A stretch of 64,000 nucleotides of DNA from an uncultured Bacteroides sp. (GTDB lineage: Bacteria > Bacteroidota > Bacteroidia > Bacteroidales > Bacteroidaceae), in assembly GCA_949294185.1 (NCBI GenBank), contig CASFGA010000008.1, positions 159,371-223,370 on the forward strand. Direction: 5' to 3'. The notes under the pieces were generated by a model, which worked only from the letters and a program-made list of their open reading frames with translations, did no database searches and was not told the DNA's origin. Below, piece by piece: positions 52,545 through 62,256 of the stretch; the first letter of the stretch is position 1; each line of letters opens with the position of its first letter. The translations under genes were made by a program, and so were the position numbers.

Positions 52545-54716
52545 ATGAGAAAATTGAAAGTATGGGCACTGGCACTGGCATGTGCCGTCTTTGCCCCGGT
52601 GAAGGCCGATGAAGGGATGTGGCTGCTTCAGCTGATGCAGGAGCAGAATCTGGCAGAACGTATGAAAGCACAGGGTCTGGCGATGGATGTGTCGGATATC
52701 TATAATCCTAATCAGGTGACACTAAAAGACGCCGTAGGTATTTTCGGCGGAGGATGTACGGGGGAAATCATTTCTCCGAACGGGCTGATTCTGACCAATC
52801 ACCATTGCGGATATGATGCCATTCAGCAGCACAGCTCGGTGGAACATGATTATCTGACCGACGGGTTCTGGGCAAAAAGCTATAAGGAGGAACTTCCTAC
52901 GCCGGGACTGACATTCAAGTTTGTGGAACGAATTGTGGATGTGACCGATAAGGTGAATGAAGACATCCGAAAAGGCAAGATAACCGAGAGCGAATCTTTT
53001 ACTAAGGAATATTTGACCAGGCTGGCCGGCGAAGAACTGAAGAAGAGTGACCTGAAAGGCAAGCCCGGAATCTCGGCACAGGCGCTTCCGTTTTATCAGG
53101 GAAACAAGTTCTACCTGTTTTTCATCAAGACTTACAGCGATGTGCGTATGGTGGCTGCTCCCCCTTCATCTATAGGTAAGTTTGGCGGTGAGACGGATAA
53201 CTGGATGTGGCCGCGTCATACGTGTGATTTTTCCGTATTCCGCATTTATGCTGATAAGGATGGAAATCCGGCCGAATATAGCGAAACGAACGTTCCGCTT
53301 AAGGCAAAAAAGCATTTGGCCATTTCATTGAGAGGTCTGCAAGAGGGTGATTATGCCATGATCATGGGATTCCCCGGAAGCACGAGCCGTTATCTCACGG
53401 AAAGTGAAGTGCGTCTGCGTATGGACGGTACGAACATTCCCCGCATTGCGGTGCGTGAGGCGCGTCAGGCGGTATTGCGTGAGGAGATGGCTGCCAGTGA
53501 CAAGGTGCGCATTCAGTATGCCAGCAAGTTTGCCGCATCAAGTAACTATTGGAAGAATTCCATAGGAATGAACAAGGCGATTGTAGACAATAAGGTGTTG
53601 GAGACTAAAGCCGACCAGGAAGTGAAGTTTCTTGAGTTTGCCGAGAAGGTGCAGAATGAGGACTATAAGTCGGTGGTCGGCCGGATTGACGCCTATGTGG
53701 ATCGGGTTGCTCCGCTCCGTGCGCAGCTTACTTATTTCATAGAGACATTCCGCAGCGGAATCGAGTTTGCCGGCTCTTCCAAGCTTGCCGTTCTGAAAGA
53801 CCTGGCAGTGGCTTTGCAGGAGAACAAGAAGAAAGACATAGAGAAAGCGGTTGCCGGACTGAAAGAAGCATATTCAGATATCCATAACAAAGATTATGAT
53901 CATGAGGTAGACCGTAAGGTGGCCAAGGTCTTGATTCCTCTGTATGCCCAGTCTGTTCCGGCAGAGGCATTGCCTGGCTTCTACAAGACCATTCAGAAAT
54001 CTTTTAAAGGCGATTATAACGCCTATATAGACGCTCTGTATGACGAGACAATCTTTGCCAATGAAAAGAATTTCAATGCTTTCGTGGCTGCTCCTACTTT
54101 GGAGGCTCTTGGCAAAGACTTGTTTGTGCAGTATTCGGCTACGGTCAACGATATGTTTAAGGAGCTGGCCAACAAGTTGGATGAGGCGAGCGGAGACATA
54201 AACCTGCTTCACAAGACCTATGTACGCGGTCTTTGCGAAATGTATGCTCCTACACCCAAGGCGCCGGACGCAAACTTTACCATCCGTCTGACTTACGGCA
54301 ACGTGAAATCGTATGATCCGAAAGACGGTATCCATTACAAATATTACACAACTCTGAAGGGAGTGATGGAGAAGGAAGATCCGAACAATCCTGAGTTTGT
54401 GGTTCCTGCCAAGCTGAAAGAGCTTTATGCCACGAAAAACTACGGTCGTTATGCGTTGCCTAACGGTGAAATGCCTGTATGTTTCCTGACAACCAATGAC
54501 ATTACGGGAGGAAATTCCGGATCGCCGGTAATGAACGGAAACGGAGAACTGATAGGCGCGGCCTTTGACGGCAACTGGGAGTCGCTTTCGGGTGACATCA
54601 ACTTTGACAACAACCTTCAGCGCTGCATTGCCGTGGATATCCGGTATGTGTTGTTCATCCTTGAAAAGTTGGGTGGATGCAGGAATCTGATTGACGAGAT
54701 GACTATCATTGAATAA
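52545..54716 (+). CDS. S46-family dipeptidyl-peptidase, DPP7-like
   Basis: A 723-residue periplasmic serine peptidase of family S46, which removes dipeptides from the N-terminus of oligopeptides. Signal peptide [21 protein letters not shown]; the catalytic His is in 'LTNHHCGY' (residues 84-90), the Asp region in '[15 protein letters not shown]' and the nucleophile Ser658 in '[11 protein letters not shown]'. The residue 18 positions after the Ser is Gly676 (AFDGNW). In the characterised Porphyromonas enzymes Gly at this place belongs to DPP7, which prefers hydrophobic P1 residues. A closely related peptidase gene follows 92 bases later and carries Arg instead. The gap contains a hairpin but no strong terminator, so both may be on one transcript. 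Confidence 0.9.
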   Translation: MRKLKVWALALACAVFAPVKADEGMWLLQLMQEQNLAERMKAQGLAMDVSDIYNPNQVTLKDAVGIFGGGCTGEIISPNGLILTNHHCGYDAIQQHSSVEHDYLTDGFWAKSYKEELPTPGLTFKFVERIVDVTDKVNEDIRKGKITESESFTKEYLTRLAGEELKKSDLKGKPGISAQALPFYQGNKFYLFFIKTYSDVRMVAAPPSSIGKFGGETDNWMWPRHTCDFSVFRIYADKDGNPAEYSETNVPLKAKKHLAISLRGLQEGDYAMIMGFPGSTSRYLTESEVRLRMDGTNIPRIAVREARQAVLREEMAASDKVRIQYASKFAASSNYWKNSIGMNKAIVDNKVLETKADQEVKFLEFAEKVQNEDYKSVVGRIDAYVDRVAPLRAQLTYFIETFRSGIEFAGSSKLAVLKDLAVALQENKKKDIEKAVAGLKEAYSDIHNKDYDHEVDRKVAKVLIPLYAQSVPAEALPGFYKTIQKSFKGDYNAYIDALYDETIFANEKNFNAFVAAPTLEALGKDLFVQYSATVNDMFKELANKLDEASGDINLLHKTYVRGLCEMYAPTPKAPDANFTIRLTYGNVKSYDPKDGIHYKYYTTLKGVMEKEDPNNPEFVVPAKLKELYATKNYGRYALPNGEMPVCFLTTNDITGGNSGSPVMNGNGELIGAAFDGNWESLSGDINFDNNLQRCIAVDIRYVLFILEKLGGCRNLIDEMTIIE

Positions 54717-54725
54717 AATCATTTG

Positions 54726-54780
54726 ACGGGCAGAAGATGCGGTAGGTGCGAAATGTTCGCAGGCCGGAGCTTCTGCCCGT
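54726..54780 (+). terminator. Hairpin between the two peptidase genes
   Basis: Perfect 11-base arms ACGGGCAGAAG (54726-54736) and CTTCTGCCCGT (54770-54780), with an inner TGCGAA/TTCGCA pairing. The sequence after it (TGTCATATTGTTACA) lacks a clean T-run, so it may be a weak terminator or a processing or stability element within the transcript. Confidence 0.6.
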
Positions 54781-54808
54781 TGTCATATTGTTACAATAGG
54801 AAAGGATT

Positions 54809-56977
54809 ATGAAAAAGAAACATATATTATTGTCATTCTGGTTGGGGGTCTGCACCCCTTTGGGAGTGTATGCTGATGAAGGCATGTGGATGCTGACCGA
54901 CTTGAAGCAGCAGAATGCCGCTGTAATGCAGGATTTGGGCTTGGATATCGGCATTGATGAAGTGTATTGTCCGGACAATGTCAGTCTGAAAGATGCTGTG
55001 GTGCATTTCGGCGGAGGTTGTACGGGGGAAGTCATTTCGGCGGAAGGGTTGGTATTGACCAATCATCATTGTGGATACAGCTACATACAGCAGCACAGTT
55101 CGGTAGAGCATGATTATCTGACCGACGGCTTCTGGGCGATGACCCGCGAACAGGAGCTTCCCTGCGAAGGACTGTCGGTAACCTTCATCGACCGTATACT
55201 CGATGTTACGGAATACGTGAAGGAACAGTTGGCCCAAGACGAGGATCCGGAAGGACTGAACTATCTTTCGCCTGCCTATCTGGCTGCGGTGGCTTCCCGC
55301 TTCGCGGAAAAGGAAAAGATTTATACTGACGAGTTCACCACGCTTGAGCTGAAACCCTTTTATGGGGCCAACAAATATTATCTTTTTGTCAAGACCCATT
55401 ATGCAGATGTGCGTATGGTAGGTGCGCCCCCTTCTTCCATCGGAAAGTTTGGAGCAGACACGGACAATTGGATGTGGCCTCGCCATTGCGGCGATTTCTC
55501 GATATTCCGCATTTATGCTTCTAAGGAAGGAAAGCCGGCAAGCTATAGTGCTGACAATGTTCCCCTGAAAGTGAAAAGGCATGTTGCCATCAATCTGAAG
55601 GGAGTGAAGGAAGGTGACTTTACTTTTGTCATGGGATTTCCGGGGCGCAACTGGCGCTATATGATAAGCGATGAGGTGGAAGAGCGTATGCAGACCACCA
55701 ATTTCATGCGCGATACCGTGCGCGGTGTCCGTTTGCGGGTGCTGGCCGAAGAAATGGGCAAGGACGACCGTACCCGTATCCAGTATGCCGCCAAGTATGC
55801 CTCTTCCGCCAACTATTGGAAGAATGCCATCGGCATGAATGAAGGACTTGTACGCCTGAAGGTGCTCGACAAGAAGAAGCGTCAGCAGGAGCAGCTGCTT
55901 GCTTTTGGGGAGGAAACGGGCAATGATGCCTATCGTCAGGCATACGAAAGCATCCGGAATATCGTGGCGAAACGCAGGAATGCTGTCTATCATCAGCAGG
56001 CCATTTATGAGGCGTTGATGTTGGGAACCGAATTTTCAAAGATTCCGGATACGGATCTCCTGTTGGATGCCTTGCGGAATGCGCCGGAAAAAGTGAAGAC
56101 TGCGGTGGAGGAACTGCGTGCCGAAGGGAAGAAGTTCTTTAATAAGGATTACAGTCCGGTGGTCGACCGCAAGGTTTCCAAACAGCTGATAGCTCTTTAT
56201 GCCCGACTGATACCGGCAGAGCAGCGCATCAGCATATTCCGCGTGATTGATGATGAATATGAAGGCAGTACGGACGCTTTTGTCGACGCTTGCTTTACCC
56301 GTTCTGTATTCAGCAGCCCGGAGGCACTGGAGAAATTCCTCAAGCGTCCTGATGCCGGAACTTTGGAAAAAGACTTGATGGTGCGGTATGCCAAATCGGT
56401 GAAAGAGGGCTATGAGGCGGCTGGTGAGGCGATGAAGGCCGAAACCAATGCTTACAATCAGGCTCATAAGGTATGGGTTGCCGGTATGATGGAACTTCGT
56501 CGGAAGGAAGGCAAGGCTGTTTATCCGGATGCCAATTCCACGTTGCGCCTTACCTACGGGAAGATAGGTTCTTATGAGCCTGCCGACGGGAAAGAGTATC
56601 TGTATTACACGACACTGAAAGGAGTGATGGAGAAGGAAGACCCCGACAATCCGGAATTTGTAGTTCCTTCCAAACTGAAGGAGCTTTATGCAGACAAGGA
56701 TTTCGGCGAATATGCAATGCCCGACGGACGGATGCCAATCTGTTTTGTGACGGCGACAGACAACACGGGAGGCAACTCCGGGTCTCCTGTTTTCAACGCG
56801 AAAGGTGAGCTTATCGGTACGGCATTCGACCGCAATTATGAGGGATTGACTGGCGATATTGCTTACAATCCTCAGCTGCAGCGGGCTGCATGTGTGGATA
56901 TCCGCTATACATTGTTCATTATTGACAAGTATGCGGGAGCGCGTCACCTTATCGACGAGATGACAATCATCCGTTGA
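54809..56977 (+). CDS. S46-family dipeptidyl-peptidase, DPP11-like
   Basis: A 722-residue S46 peptidase paralogous to its upstream neighbour. A short signal peptide (HILLSFWLGVCTPLGVYA), '[20 protein letters not shown]', '[15 protein letters not shown]' and Ser657 in '[12 protein letters not shown]' give the complete catalytic set. The key difference is Arg675 (AFDRNY), 18 residues after the Ser. In Porphyromonas DPP11 an Arg at the same spacing selects Asp or Glu at P1. So this pair should cover both hydrophobic and acidic dipeptides, feeding asaccharolytic amino acid use. It is followed by a strong terminator. Confidence 0.9.
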   Translation: MKKKHILLSFWLGVCTPLGVYADEGMWMLTDLKQQNAAVMQDLGLDIGIDEVYCPDNVSLKDAVVHFGGGCTGEVISAEGLVLTNHHCGYSYIQQHSSVEHDYLTDGFWAMTREQELPCEGLSVTFIDRILDVTEYVKEQLAQDEDPEGLNYLSPAYLAAVASRFAEKEKIYTDEFTTLELKPFYGANKYYLFVKTHYADVRMVGAPPSSIGKFGADTDNWMWPRHCGDFSIFRIYASKEGKPASYSADNVPLKVKRHVAINLKGVKEGDFTFVMGFPGRNWRYMISDEVEERMQTTNFMRDTVRGVRLRVLAEEMGKDDRTRIQYAAKYASSANYWKNAIGMNEGLVRLKVLDKKKRQQEQLLAFGEETGNDAYRQAYESIRNIVAKRRNAVYHQQAIYEALMLGTEFSKIPDTDLLLDALRNAPEKVKTAVEELRAEGKKFFNKDYSPVVDRKVSKQLIALYARLIPAEQRISIFRVIDDEYEGSTDAFVDACFTRSVFSSPEALEKFLKRPDAGTLEKDLMVRYAKSVKEGYEAAGEAMKAETNAYNQAHKVWVAGMMELRRKEGKAVYPDANSTLRLTYGKIGSYEPADGKEYLYYTTLKGVMEKEDPDNPEFVVPSKLKELYADKDFGEYAMPDGRMPICFVTATDNTGGNSGSPVFNAKGELIGTAFDRNYEGLTGDIAYNPQLQRAACVDIRYTLFIIDKYAGARHLIDEMTIIR

Positions 56978-57017
56978 TGCTGCCGTTTGCTTGCATCAAA
57001 CGATATTTTGGATAAGG

Positions 57018-57062
57018 CAATATCTCCGTTTCATCTGCATGGAACGGAGATATTGTTTTTTT
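57018..57062 (+). terminator. Rho-independent terminator after the DPP11-like gene
   Basis: Perfect 13-base arms CAATATCTCCGTT (57018-57030) and AACGGAGATATTG (57043-57055) followed by seven T. It isolates the ilv leader from upstream transcription. Confidence 0.92.
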
Positions 57063-57144
57063 GTCGGGAAGCTGATAAACTGACAATAAAAACACCTTTG
57101 ATACTTACGAATAATAAATTGACAGAAAAAAAACTGTCAATTTA

Positions 57145-57175
57145 TTTGTTTGTTACGAAAAACCCTTTACCTTTG
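57145..57175 (+). promoter_or_regulatory. ilv operon promoter (TTTG-N19-TACCTTTG)
   Basis: TTTG at 57145-57148 and TACCTTTG at 57168-57175 are separated by exactly 19 bases. Transcription should start near 57182, giving a leader of about 190 bases before ilvD that contains the leader peptide and attenuator. Confidence 0.85.
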
Positions 57176-57203
57176 CAATTGTAAAACTAAAGAAAAAATT
57201 GTG

Positions 57204-57296
57204 ATGACAACTCATACAGTGGTTAACTTGGCAGTCCTGCATATTTTTCGCGTCGTGGTCATGATACCAAGAGGTGAGGAAAGTTCGTGTATGTAG
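57204..57296 (+). CDS. ilv operon leader peptide (attenuation)
   Basis: A 30-codon frame starting with ATG about 22 bases after the predicted transcription start. Ten of its 30 codons are Val, Leu or Ile, in blocks 'VVNLAVLHI' and 'VVVMI', and the final 'PRGEESSCM' reads through the segment that forms the antiterminator. Such a composition is what a leader peptide sensing all three branched-chain amino acids needs: scarce charged tRNA would stall the ribosome at the Val/Ile codons. There is no strong Shine-Dalgarno, as is usual in Bacteroidetes. It is placed between a perfect promoter and a terminator in front of ilvD. Confidence 0.75.
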   Translation: MTTHTVVNLAVLHIFRVVVMIPRGEESSCM

Positions 57297-57353
57297 TTGG
57301 ATATAAAAGATATGTATGGAAGCCTTTCTCACCGATGATGAGAGAGGCTTTTT
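57273..57353 (+). promoter_or_regulatory. Transcription attenuator: terminator with competing antiterminator
   Basis: Terminator arms AAGCCTTTCTC (57320-57330) and GAGAGAGGCTT (57340-57350) pair with one wobble and run into TTTT AATT. The first arm can instead pair upstream: CTTTCTCACC (57324-57333) with GGTGAG-G-AAAG (57273-57283), a one-base bulge. That upstream segment lies within the leader-peptide frame just after its Val/Ile run, so it would be covered when the ribosome reads to the stop and exposed when it stalls. A short CTTGG/CCAAG pairing (57227-57231 with 57267-57271) may form the protective 1:2 hairpin. The terminator ends 22 bases before ilvD. Confidence 0.75.
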
Positions 57354-57374
57354 AATTGAAAAAGCAAAAAGGAA

Positions 57375-59174
57375 ATGAAACACCAGTTACGCAGTTCGAT
57401 GAGTACGGAAGGCCGCCGGATGGCCGGGGCAAGAGCCTTGTGGGTAGCGAATGGGATGAAGAAGGAAATGATGGGAAAACCGATTATCGCCATTGTCAAC
57501 TCGTTTACCCAGTTCGTTCCGGGACATACACACCTGCATGAAATAGGTCAGCAGGTAAAGGCGGAGATAGAAAAGTTGGGATGTTTTGCCGCCGAATTCA
57601 ACACGATAGCTATTGATGACGGTATCGCAATGGGGCATGACGGTATGCTTTATTCGTTGCCTTCCCGTGATATCATCGCCGACAGTGTGGAGTATATGGT
57701 AAATGCCCATAAGGCGGATGCAATGGTATGCATATCCAATTGCGACAAGATCACTCCGGGTATGCTGATGGCCGCCATGCGGCTGAACATTCCTACCGTA
57801 TTCGTTTCCGGAGGTCCGATGGAAGCGGGCGAATGGGGCGGGCAGCATCTTGATTTGATTGATGCAATGATCAAGTCGGCCGACCCGACTGTGAGTGATG
57901 CCGATGTGGCCGAGATCGAACGGCATGCCTGTCCGGGATGCGGATGCTGTTCAGGCATGTTTACCGCCAATTCGATGAACTGTTTGAATGAAGCCATCGG
58001 ACTGGCTCTTCCGGGCAATGGTACGGTTTTGGCGACGCATGCCAACCGTAGGCAGCTGTTCAAGGATGCGGCTGCTCTGATTGTAAGAAACACCTGCAAG
58101 TATTACGAAGAGGGGGATGACAGTGTGCTGCCGCGCAGCATCGCTACCCGTCAGGCTTTTCTGAATGCCATGACGCTGGATATTGCAATGGGAGGTTCCA
58201 CGAATACCGTGCTTCATCTGCTTGCCATTGCTCATGAGGCGGAGGTTGACTTTAAGATGGATGACATTGACATGCTTTCGCGCCGTGTTCCCTGTTTGTG
58301 CAAGGTGGCTCCGAATACACAGAAATATCATATTCAGGATGTAAACCGCGCGGGCGGCATACTCAATATTTTGGGCGAATTGGCCAAAGGAGGATTGCTT
58401 GATACCTCAGTGCATCGTGTGGATGGCATGACATTGGCAGAAGCCATTGCTGAATATGATATTTGTGTGCCTGAAATCAGCCCGGAAGCCCGTCGTATCT
58501 ACAGCAGTGCACCGGGGGATAAATTCTGCATTGAACTGGGAGCTCAGAGTGCCGTTTATGAAGAGCTGGATACCGACCGTGAATCGGGATGTATCCGCGA
58601 TTTGCAGCATGCCTACAGTAAAGACGGCGGTCTGGCCGTGCTGAAAGGAAATATTGCGCAAGACGGGTGTGTAGTGAAAACGGCGGGAGTAGACGAGAGC
58701 ATTTGGAAGTTCTCCGGGCCGGCTAAGGTATTCGATTCTCAGGAAGCGGCCTGTGAAGGAATTTTGGGAGGCAAGGTGAAGAGCGGCGATGTGGTGGTGA
58801 TAACCTATGAAGGCCCGAAGGGAGGCCCTGGTATGCAGGAGATGCTGTATCCCACTTCTTATATCAAATCCAAACATTTGGGCAAGGAATGTGCCTTGAT
58901 TACCGACGGACGCTTCAGTGGAGGCACATCGGGATTGAGCATCGGCCATATTTCGCCAGAAGCGGCTGCCGGTGGAAATGTCGGTAAGATAGTAGACGGT
59001 GACATTATTGAAATAGATATTCCGAACCGTTCTATAAATGTAAAGTTGAGCGATGAAGAGTTGGCTGCACGTCCGATGGCACCATTGACACGTGACCGTA
59101 AGGTCTCAAAGGCTTTGCGTGCTTATGCCAGCATGGTCAGTTCGGCAGATAAAGGGGGAGTGCGTATAATATAA
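57375..59174 (+). CDS. ilvD: Dihydroxy-acid dehydratase
   Basis: A 599-residue iron-sulfur enzyme converting 2,3-dihydroxy-isovalerate and -methylvalerate into the keto acids for valine, leucine and isoleucine. The cluster and Mg sites are present: '[18 protein letters not shown]' (first Cys), '[16 protein letters not shown]' (two more Cys), '[11 protein letters not shown]'-type region here '[16 protein letters not shown]', and the late '[20 protein letters not shown]'. Length is normal. It opens the ilv operon just after the attenuator; ilvB begins right at its stop. Its keto acid product for valine is also the substrate of the panB enzyme at 11964. Confidence 0.97.
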   Translation: MKHQLRSSMSTEGRRMAGARALWVANGMKKEMMGKPIIAIVNSFTQFVPGHTHLHEIGQQVKAEIEKLGCFAAEFNTIAIDDGIAMGHDGMLYSLPSRDIIADSVEYMVNAHKADAMVCISNCDKITPGMLMAAMRLNIPTVFVSGGPMEAGEWGGQHLDLIDAMIKSADPTVSDADVAEIERHACPGCGCCSGMFTANSMNCLNEAIGLALPGNGTVLATHANRRQLFKDAAALIVRNTCKYYEEGDDSVLPRSIATRQAFLNAMTLDIAMGGSTNTVLHLLAIAHEAEVDFKMDDIDMLSRRVPCLCKVAPNTQKYHIQDVNRAGGILNILGELAKGGLLDTSVHRVDGMTLAEAIAEYDICVPEISPEARRIYSSAPGDKFCIELGAQSAVYEELDTDRESGCIRDLQHAYSKDGGLAVLKGNIAQDGCVVKTAGVDESIWKFSGPAKVFDSQEAACEGILGGKVKSGDVVVITYEGPKGGPGMQEMLYPTSYIKSKHLGKECALITDGRFSGGTSGLSIGHISPEAAAGGNVGKIVDGDIIEIDIPNRSINVKLSDEELAARPMAPLTRDRKVSKALRAYASMVSSADKGGVRII

Positions 59175-59186
59175 ATGTGTAAGATT

Positions 59187-60884
59187 ATGGAAAAAGAAAA
59201 GATAACAGGGGCGGAAGCTTTGATGCGTTCGTTGGAGCATGAAGGAGTGAAGACTATCTTCGGGTATCCGGGCGGGGCAATCATGCCTGTGTTCGATGCG
59301 TTGTATGATCATCGCGACAGGCTTAATCATATATTGGTGCGTCATGAGCAGGGTGCGGCACATGCGGCACAAGGTTTTGCACGTGTATCCGGACAAGTCG
59401 GAGTTTGTTTGGTGACGAGTGGGCCGGGTGCTACGAATACGATTACGGGTGTTGCCGACGCAATGATTGATAGTACGCCGATTGTGGTTATAGCAGGTCA
59501 GGTGGGAGCCGGGTTATTAGGTACGGATGCCTTTCAGGAAGTTGATTTGGTAGGTGTTACACAGCCTATTTCTAAATGGAGTTATCAGATACGGCGCGCT
59601 GAGGATGTGGCGTGGGCGGTATCGCGCGCTTTTTATATAGCCCGCAGCGGTCGGCCGGGACCTGTTGTTCTTGACTTCGCAAAGAATGCGCAGCAGGAGC
59701 TGACGGAATACAGACCGATGCATGTAGACTTCATCCGCAGCTACGACCCCGATCCGGAAACGGATCCGAGGGCGGTAGCCGAAGCTGTGGCTTTGATTAA
59801 TGAGGCAAAGAAGCCGTTGGTTTTGGTCGGGCAAGGAGTAGAGTTGGGTAACGCACAGGCCGAACTTCGTGCTTTTATTGAAAAGGCGGACATTCCGTGC
59901 GGTTGTACGTTGCTCGGGCTTTCGGCTTTGCCTACAGCACACCGGTTGAATAAAGGTATGTTAGGCATGCACGGAAATCTTGGCCCTAATGTCAAGACGA
60001 ATGAATGTGATGTGCTGATAGCCGTAGGCATGCGTTTCGATGATCGTGTGACGGGTAAACTGGAGACTTATGCCAAGCAGGCGAAGGTTATCCATCTGGA
60101 TATAGATCCGTCGGAGATAGGTAAAAATGTGGCGGTTGATGTAGCGGTGCTGGGAAACTGCAAGCGGACTTTGGCTTTGTTGACAGAATTGATTCAGCAG
60201 CAACAGCATACGGACTGGATTAACAGCTTCAAGACCTATGAGGAGAAGGAGTATGAAGAAGTGATTGATAAGGAAATACATCCGGTTGATGGCCCTCTGA
60301 ATATGGGAGAGGTAGTACGAGCCGTAAGTGAAGCTACTGGCAACGAGGCGATATTGGTTACGGATGTGGGACAGAATCAGATGATGGCATGCCGTTATTT
60401 CAAGTATACAAAGGAGCGTAGTGTGGTGACATCCGGCGGGATGGGAACGATGGGATTCGGTTTGCCCGCCGCTATCGGAGCCACTTTCGGGTGTCCGGAT
60501 CGCAGGGTATGCGTGTTTATGGGCGACGGGGGACTGCAAATGACAATGCAGGAACTGGGTACGGTCATGGAACAGCAGGCCCCGGTGAAGATTATCCTGT
60601 TGAACAATAACTTTCTGGGTAATGTGCGCCAGTGGCAGGCCATGTTCTTCAACCGCCGTTATTCCTTTACTCCGATGATGAATCCGGACTATATGCAGAT
60701 AGCGGCCGCTTACGGTATCAGGTCTCGTAGGGTAATCGAACGTGAAGAACTTGATGAAGCGATTCGGGAGATGCTTGAGGCAGAAGGCCCGTTCTTGTTG
60801 GAAGCTTGTGTTGTTGAGGAAGGGAATGTGCTTCCCATGACTCCTCCGGGTTGTTCAGTCAACTATATGTTAATGGAATGCTGA
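59187..60884 (+). CDS. ilvB: Acetolactate synthase large subunit
   Basis: A 565-residue ThDP-dependent enzyme that condenses two pyruvates (or pyruvate and 2-ketobutyrate), the first shared step of branched-chain amino acid synthesis. Features: the catalytic Glu region in 'IFGYPGGAIMPVFDAL' and 'ILVRHEQGAAHAAQGF', the FAD segment 'DPSEIGKNV', and the ThDP-Mg motif 'FMGDGGLQMTMQELGT' through 'NNNFLGNVRQWQ'. The ATG at 59187 (MEKEKITGAEALM) is preferred as it matches the family's usual start; an ATG at 59175 directly at the ilvD stop would add four residues. Its regulator subunit ilvN follows. Confidence 0.96.
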   Translation: MEKEKITGAEALMRSLEHEGVKTIFGYPGGAIMPVFDALYDHRDRLNHILVRHEQGAAHAAQGFARVSGQVGVCLVTSGPGATNTITGVADAMIDSTPIVVIAGQVGAGLLGTDAFQEVDLVGVTQPISKWSYQIRRAEDVAWAVSRAFYIARSGRPGPVVLDFAKNAQQELTEYRPMHVDFIRSYDPDPETDPRAVAEAVALINEAKKPLVLVGQGVELGNAQAELRAFIEKADIPCGCTLLGLSALPTAHRLNKGMLGMHGNLGPNVKTNECDVLIAVGMRFDDRVTGKLETYAKQAKVIHLDIDPSEIGKNVAVDVAVLGNCKRTLALLTELIQQQQHTDWINSFKTYEEKEYEEVIDKEIHPVDGPLNMGEVVRAVSEATGNEAILVTDVGQNQMMACRYFKYTKERSVVTSGGMGTMGFGLPAAIGATFGCPDRRVCVFMGDGGLQMTMQELGTVMEQQAPVKIILLNNNFLGNVRQWQAMFFNRRYSFTPMMNPDYMQIAAAYGIRSRRVIEREELDEAIREMLEAEGPFLLEACVVEEGNVLPMTPPGCSVNYMLMEC

Positions 60885-60893
60885 TAAAAGACT

Positions 60894-61454
60894 ATGGAAA
60901 ATAAGACATTATATACGATTATCGTTCATTCTGAAAATTTGGCGGGCATCCTCAATCAGGTGACTGCTGTGTTTACCCGCCGTCAGTTGAACATTGAGAG
61001 CTTGAATGTATCGGCTTCGTCTATAAAGGGCGTACATAAATATACGATTACCTGTTGGACTACCCGTGACATTATAGAAAAGGTGGTAAGGCAGATAGAG
61101 AAAAAAATGGATGTGATTCAGGCATACTATTTTACTGATAAGGAAATCTTTCAGCGTGAAGTAGCGATGTATAAAGTATCTATGCCCGAATTTCAGTCTA
61201 ATCCGGAGGCTTCGAAGGTCGTGCGCCGCTACAGTGCGCATATTGTGGAAGTAAATCCGGTATTTGCGATAGTGGAACTGACCGGAATGAGCGATGATAT
61301 CACTTCGCTTTATCAGGAGCTGAAAGCCTTGAACTGTGTGTTGCAGTTTGTCCGCTCCGGACGAATTGCCGTTTCAACCAGTTGCTTTGAGCGTGTAAAC
61401 GAATACTTGGCTCATCGTGAAGAGCGGTATAACAACGAAAAGAATAGGGAGTGA
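60894..61454 (+). CDS. ilvN: Acetolactate synthase small (regulatory) subunit
   Basis: A 186-residue regulatory subunit. An N-terminal ACT domain (residues 4-75) begins 'TLYTIIVHSENLAGILNQVT' and carries 'FTRRQLNIESLNVS', the part that binds valine and gives feedback inhibition; a C-terminal domain with 'RYSAHIVEVNPVFAIVELTG' contacts and activates IlvB. Length is slightly above the short E. coli IlvN and fits the IlvH type. It lies 9 bases after ilvB and its stop overlaps the upstream end of the thioesterase frame, so the order ilvB-ilvN is translationally tight. Confidence 0.95.
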   Translation: MENKTLYTIIVHSENLAGILNQVTAVFTRRQLNIESLNVSASSIKGVHKYTITCWTTRDIIEKVVRQIEKKMDVIQAYYFTDKEIFQREVAMYKVSMPEFQSNPEASKVVRRYSAHIVEVNPVFAIVELTGMSDDITSLYQELKALNCVLQFVRSGRIAVSTSCFERVNEYLAHREERYNNEKNRE

Positions 61455-61459
61455 GCTTT

Positions 61460-62203
61460 ATGGCAGAAGATAACAAGGTAGGAACCTATTGTTTTACGGC
61501 GGAACCTTTTCATGTGGATTTCACCGGAAAGCTGACAATGGGAGTTTTGGGCAATCATTTGTTGAATTGTGCCGGGTTCCATGCTTCCGAGCGCGGTTTC
61601 GGCATTGCCACTTTGAACGAGAATCATTACACCTGGGTCTTGTCTCGTTTGGCGATTGAGCTGAAAGATATGCCGAAAGCCTATGAGAATTTCAGTGTCC
61701 AGACATGGGTGGAAAATGTTTACCGCCTGTTTACCGACCGAAACTTCGCGATACTTGATGCGGAAGGTACTCCCATCGGGTATGCGCGGTCTGTATGGGC
61801 CATGATTAGCATGGAGACCCGGAAACCGGCTGACCTGCTTACGCTGCACGAAGGTTCGATAACAGAATATATTTGTGACAAGGATTGTCCGATTGCGAAG
61901 CCGGGAAGGATAAAGGTGGACGACTGTATGCCGTGCGGGAGTCATCAGACAAAGTATAGCGATATAGATTTGAACGGTCATGTGAACAGTATCAAATATA
62001 TCGAGCATATACTTGATCTTTTTCCGTTGGACATGTTCAAGGAAAAGCGGGTACGCCGGTTTGAGATGGCTTATGTGGCGGAAAGTTATTATGGCGACCG
62101 ACTTGTGTTTTATCGGCAGCAGAAAGGGGAAAACGAATATGATGTGGAGATAAAGAAGAACGATGAGGAAATAGTCGTTCGCAGTAAGATAATATTTGAT
62201 TGA
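61460..62203 (+). CDS. Acyl-ACP thioesterase-like protein
   Basis: A 247-residue protein with two hotdog domains in tandem, the pattern of bacterial acyl-ACP thioesterases (FatA/FatB type). The first hotdog has 'VDFTGKLTMGVLGNHLLNCA' and 'WVLSRLAIELKDMPKAYENF'; the second starts at 'HQTKYSDIDLNGHVNSIKYI', where the catalytic Asp/Asn-His (DIDLNGHVN) lies. ATG 61460 is used; a GTG at 61451 would overlap ilvN. It releases fatty acids from acyl-carrier protein in the cytoplasm. It sits inside the ilv operon between ilvN and ilvC; because Bacteroides lipids are rich in iso and anteiso chains built from branched-chain keto acids, a link to lipid precursors is plausible. Confidence 0.9.
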   Translation: MAEDNKVGTYCFTAEPFHVDFTGKLTMGVLGNHLLNCAGFHASERGFGIATLNENHYTWVLSRLAIELKDMPKAYENFSVQTWVENVYRLFTDRNFAILDAEGTPIGYARSVWAMISMETRKPADLLTLHEGSITEYICDKDCPIAKPGRIKVDDCMPCGSHQTKYSDIDLNGHVNSIKYIEHILDLFPLDMFKEKRVRRFEMAYVAESYYGDRLVFYRQQKGENEYDVEIKKNDEEIVVRSKIIFD

Positions 62204-62256
62204 TTATTTAATAACAACAAGCGGCCGTGGGCTGCGTAAAAGAAAGATTGTAAAAA

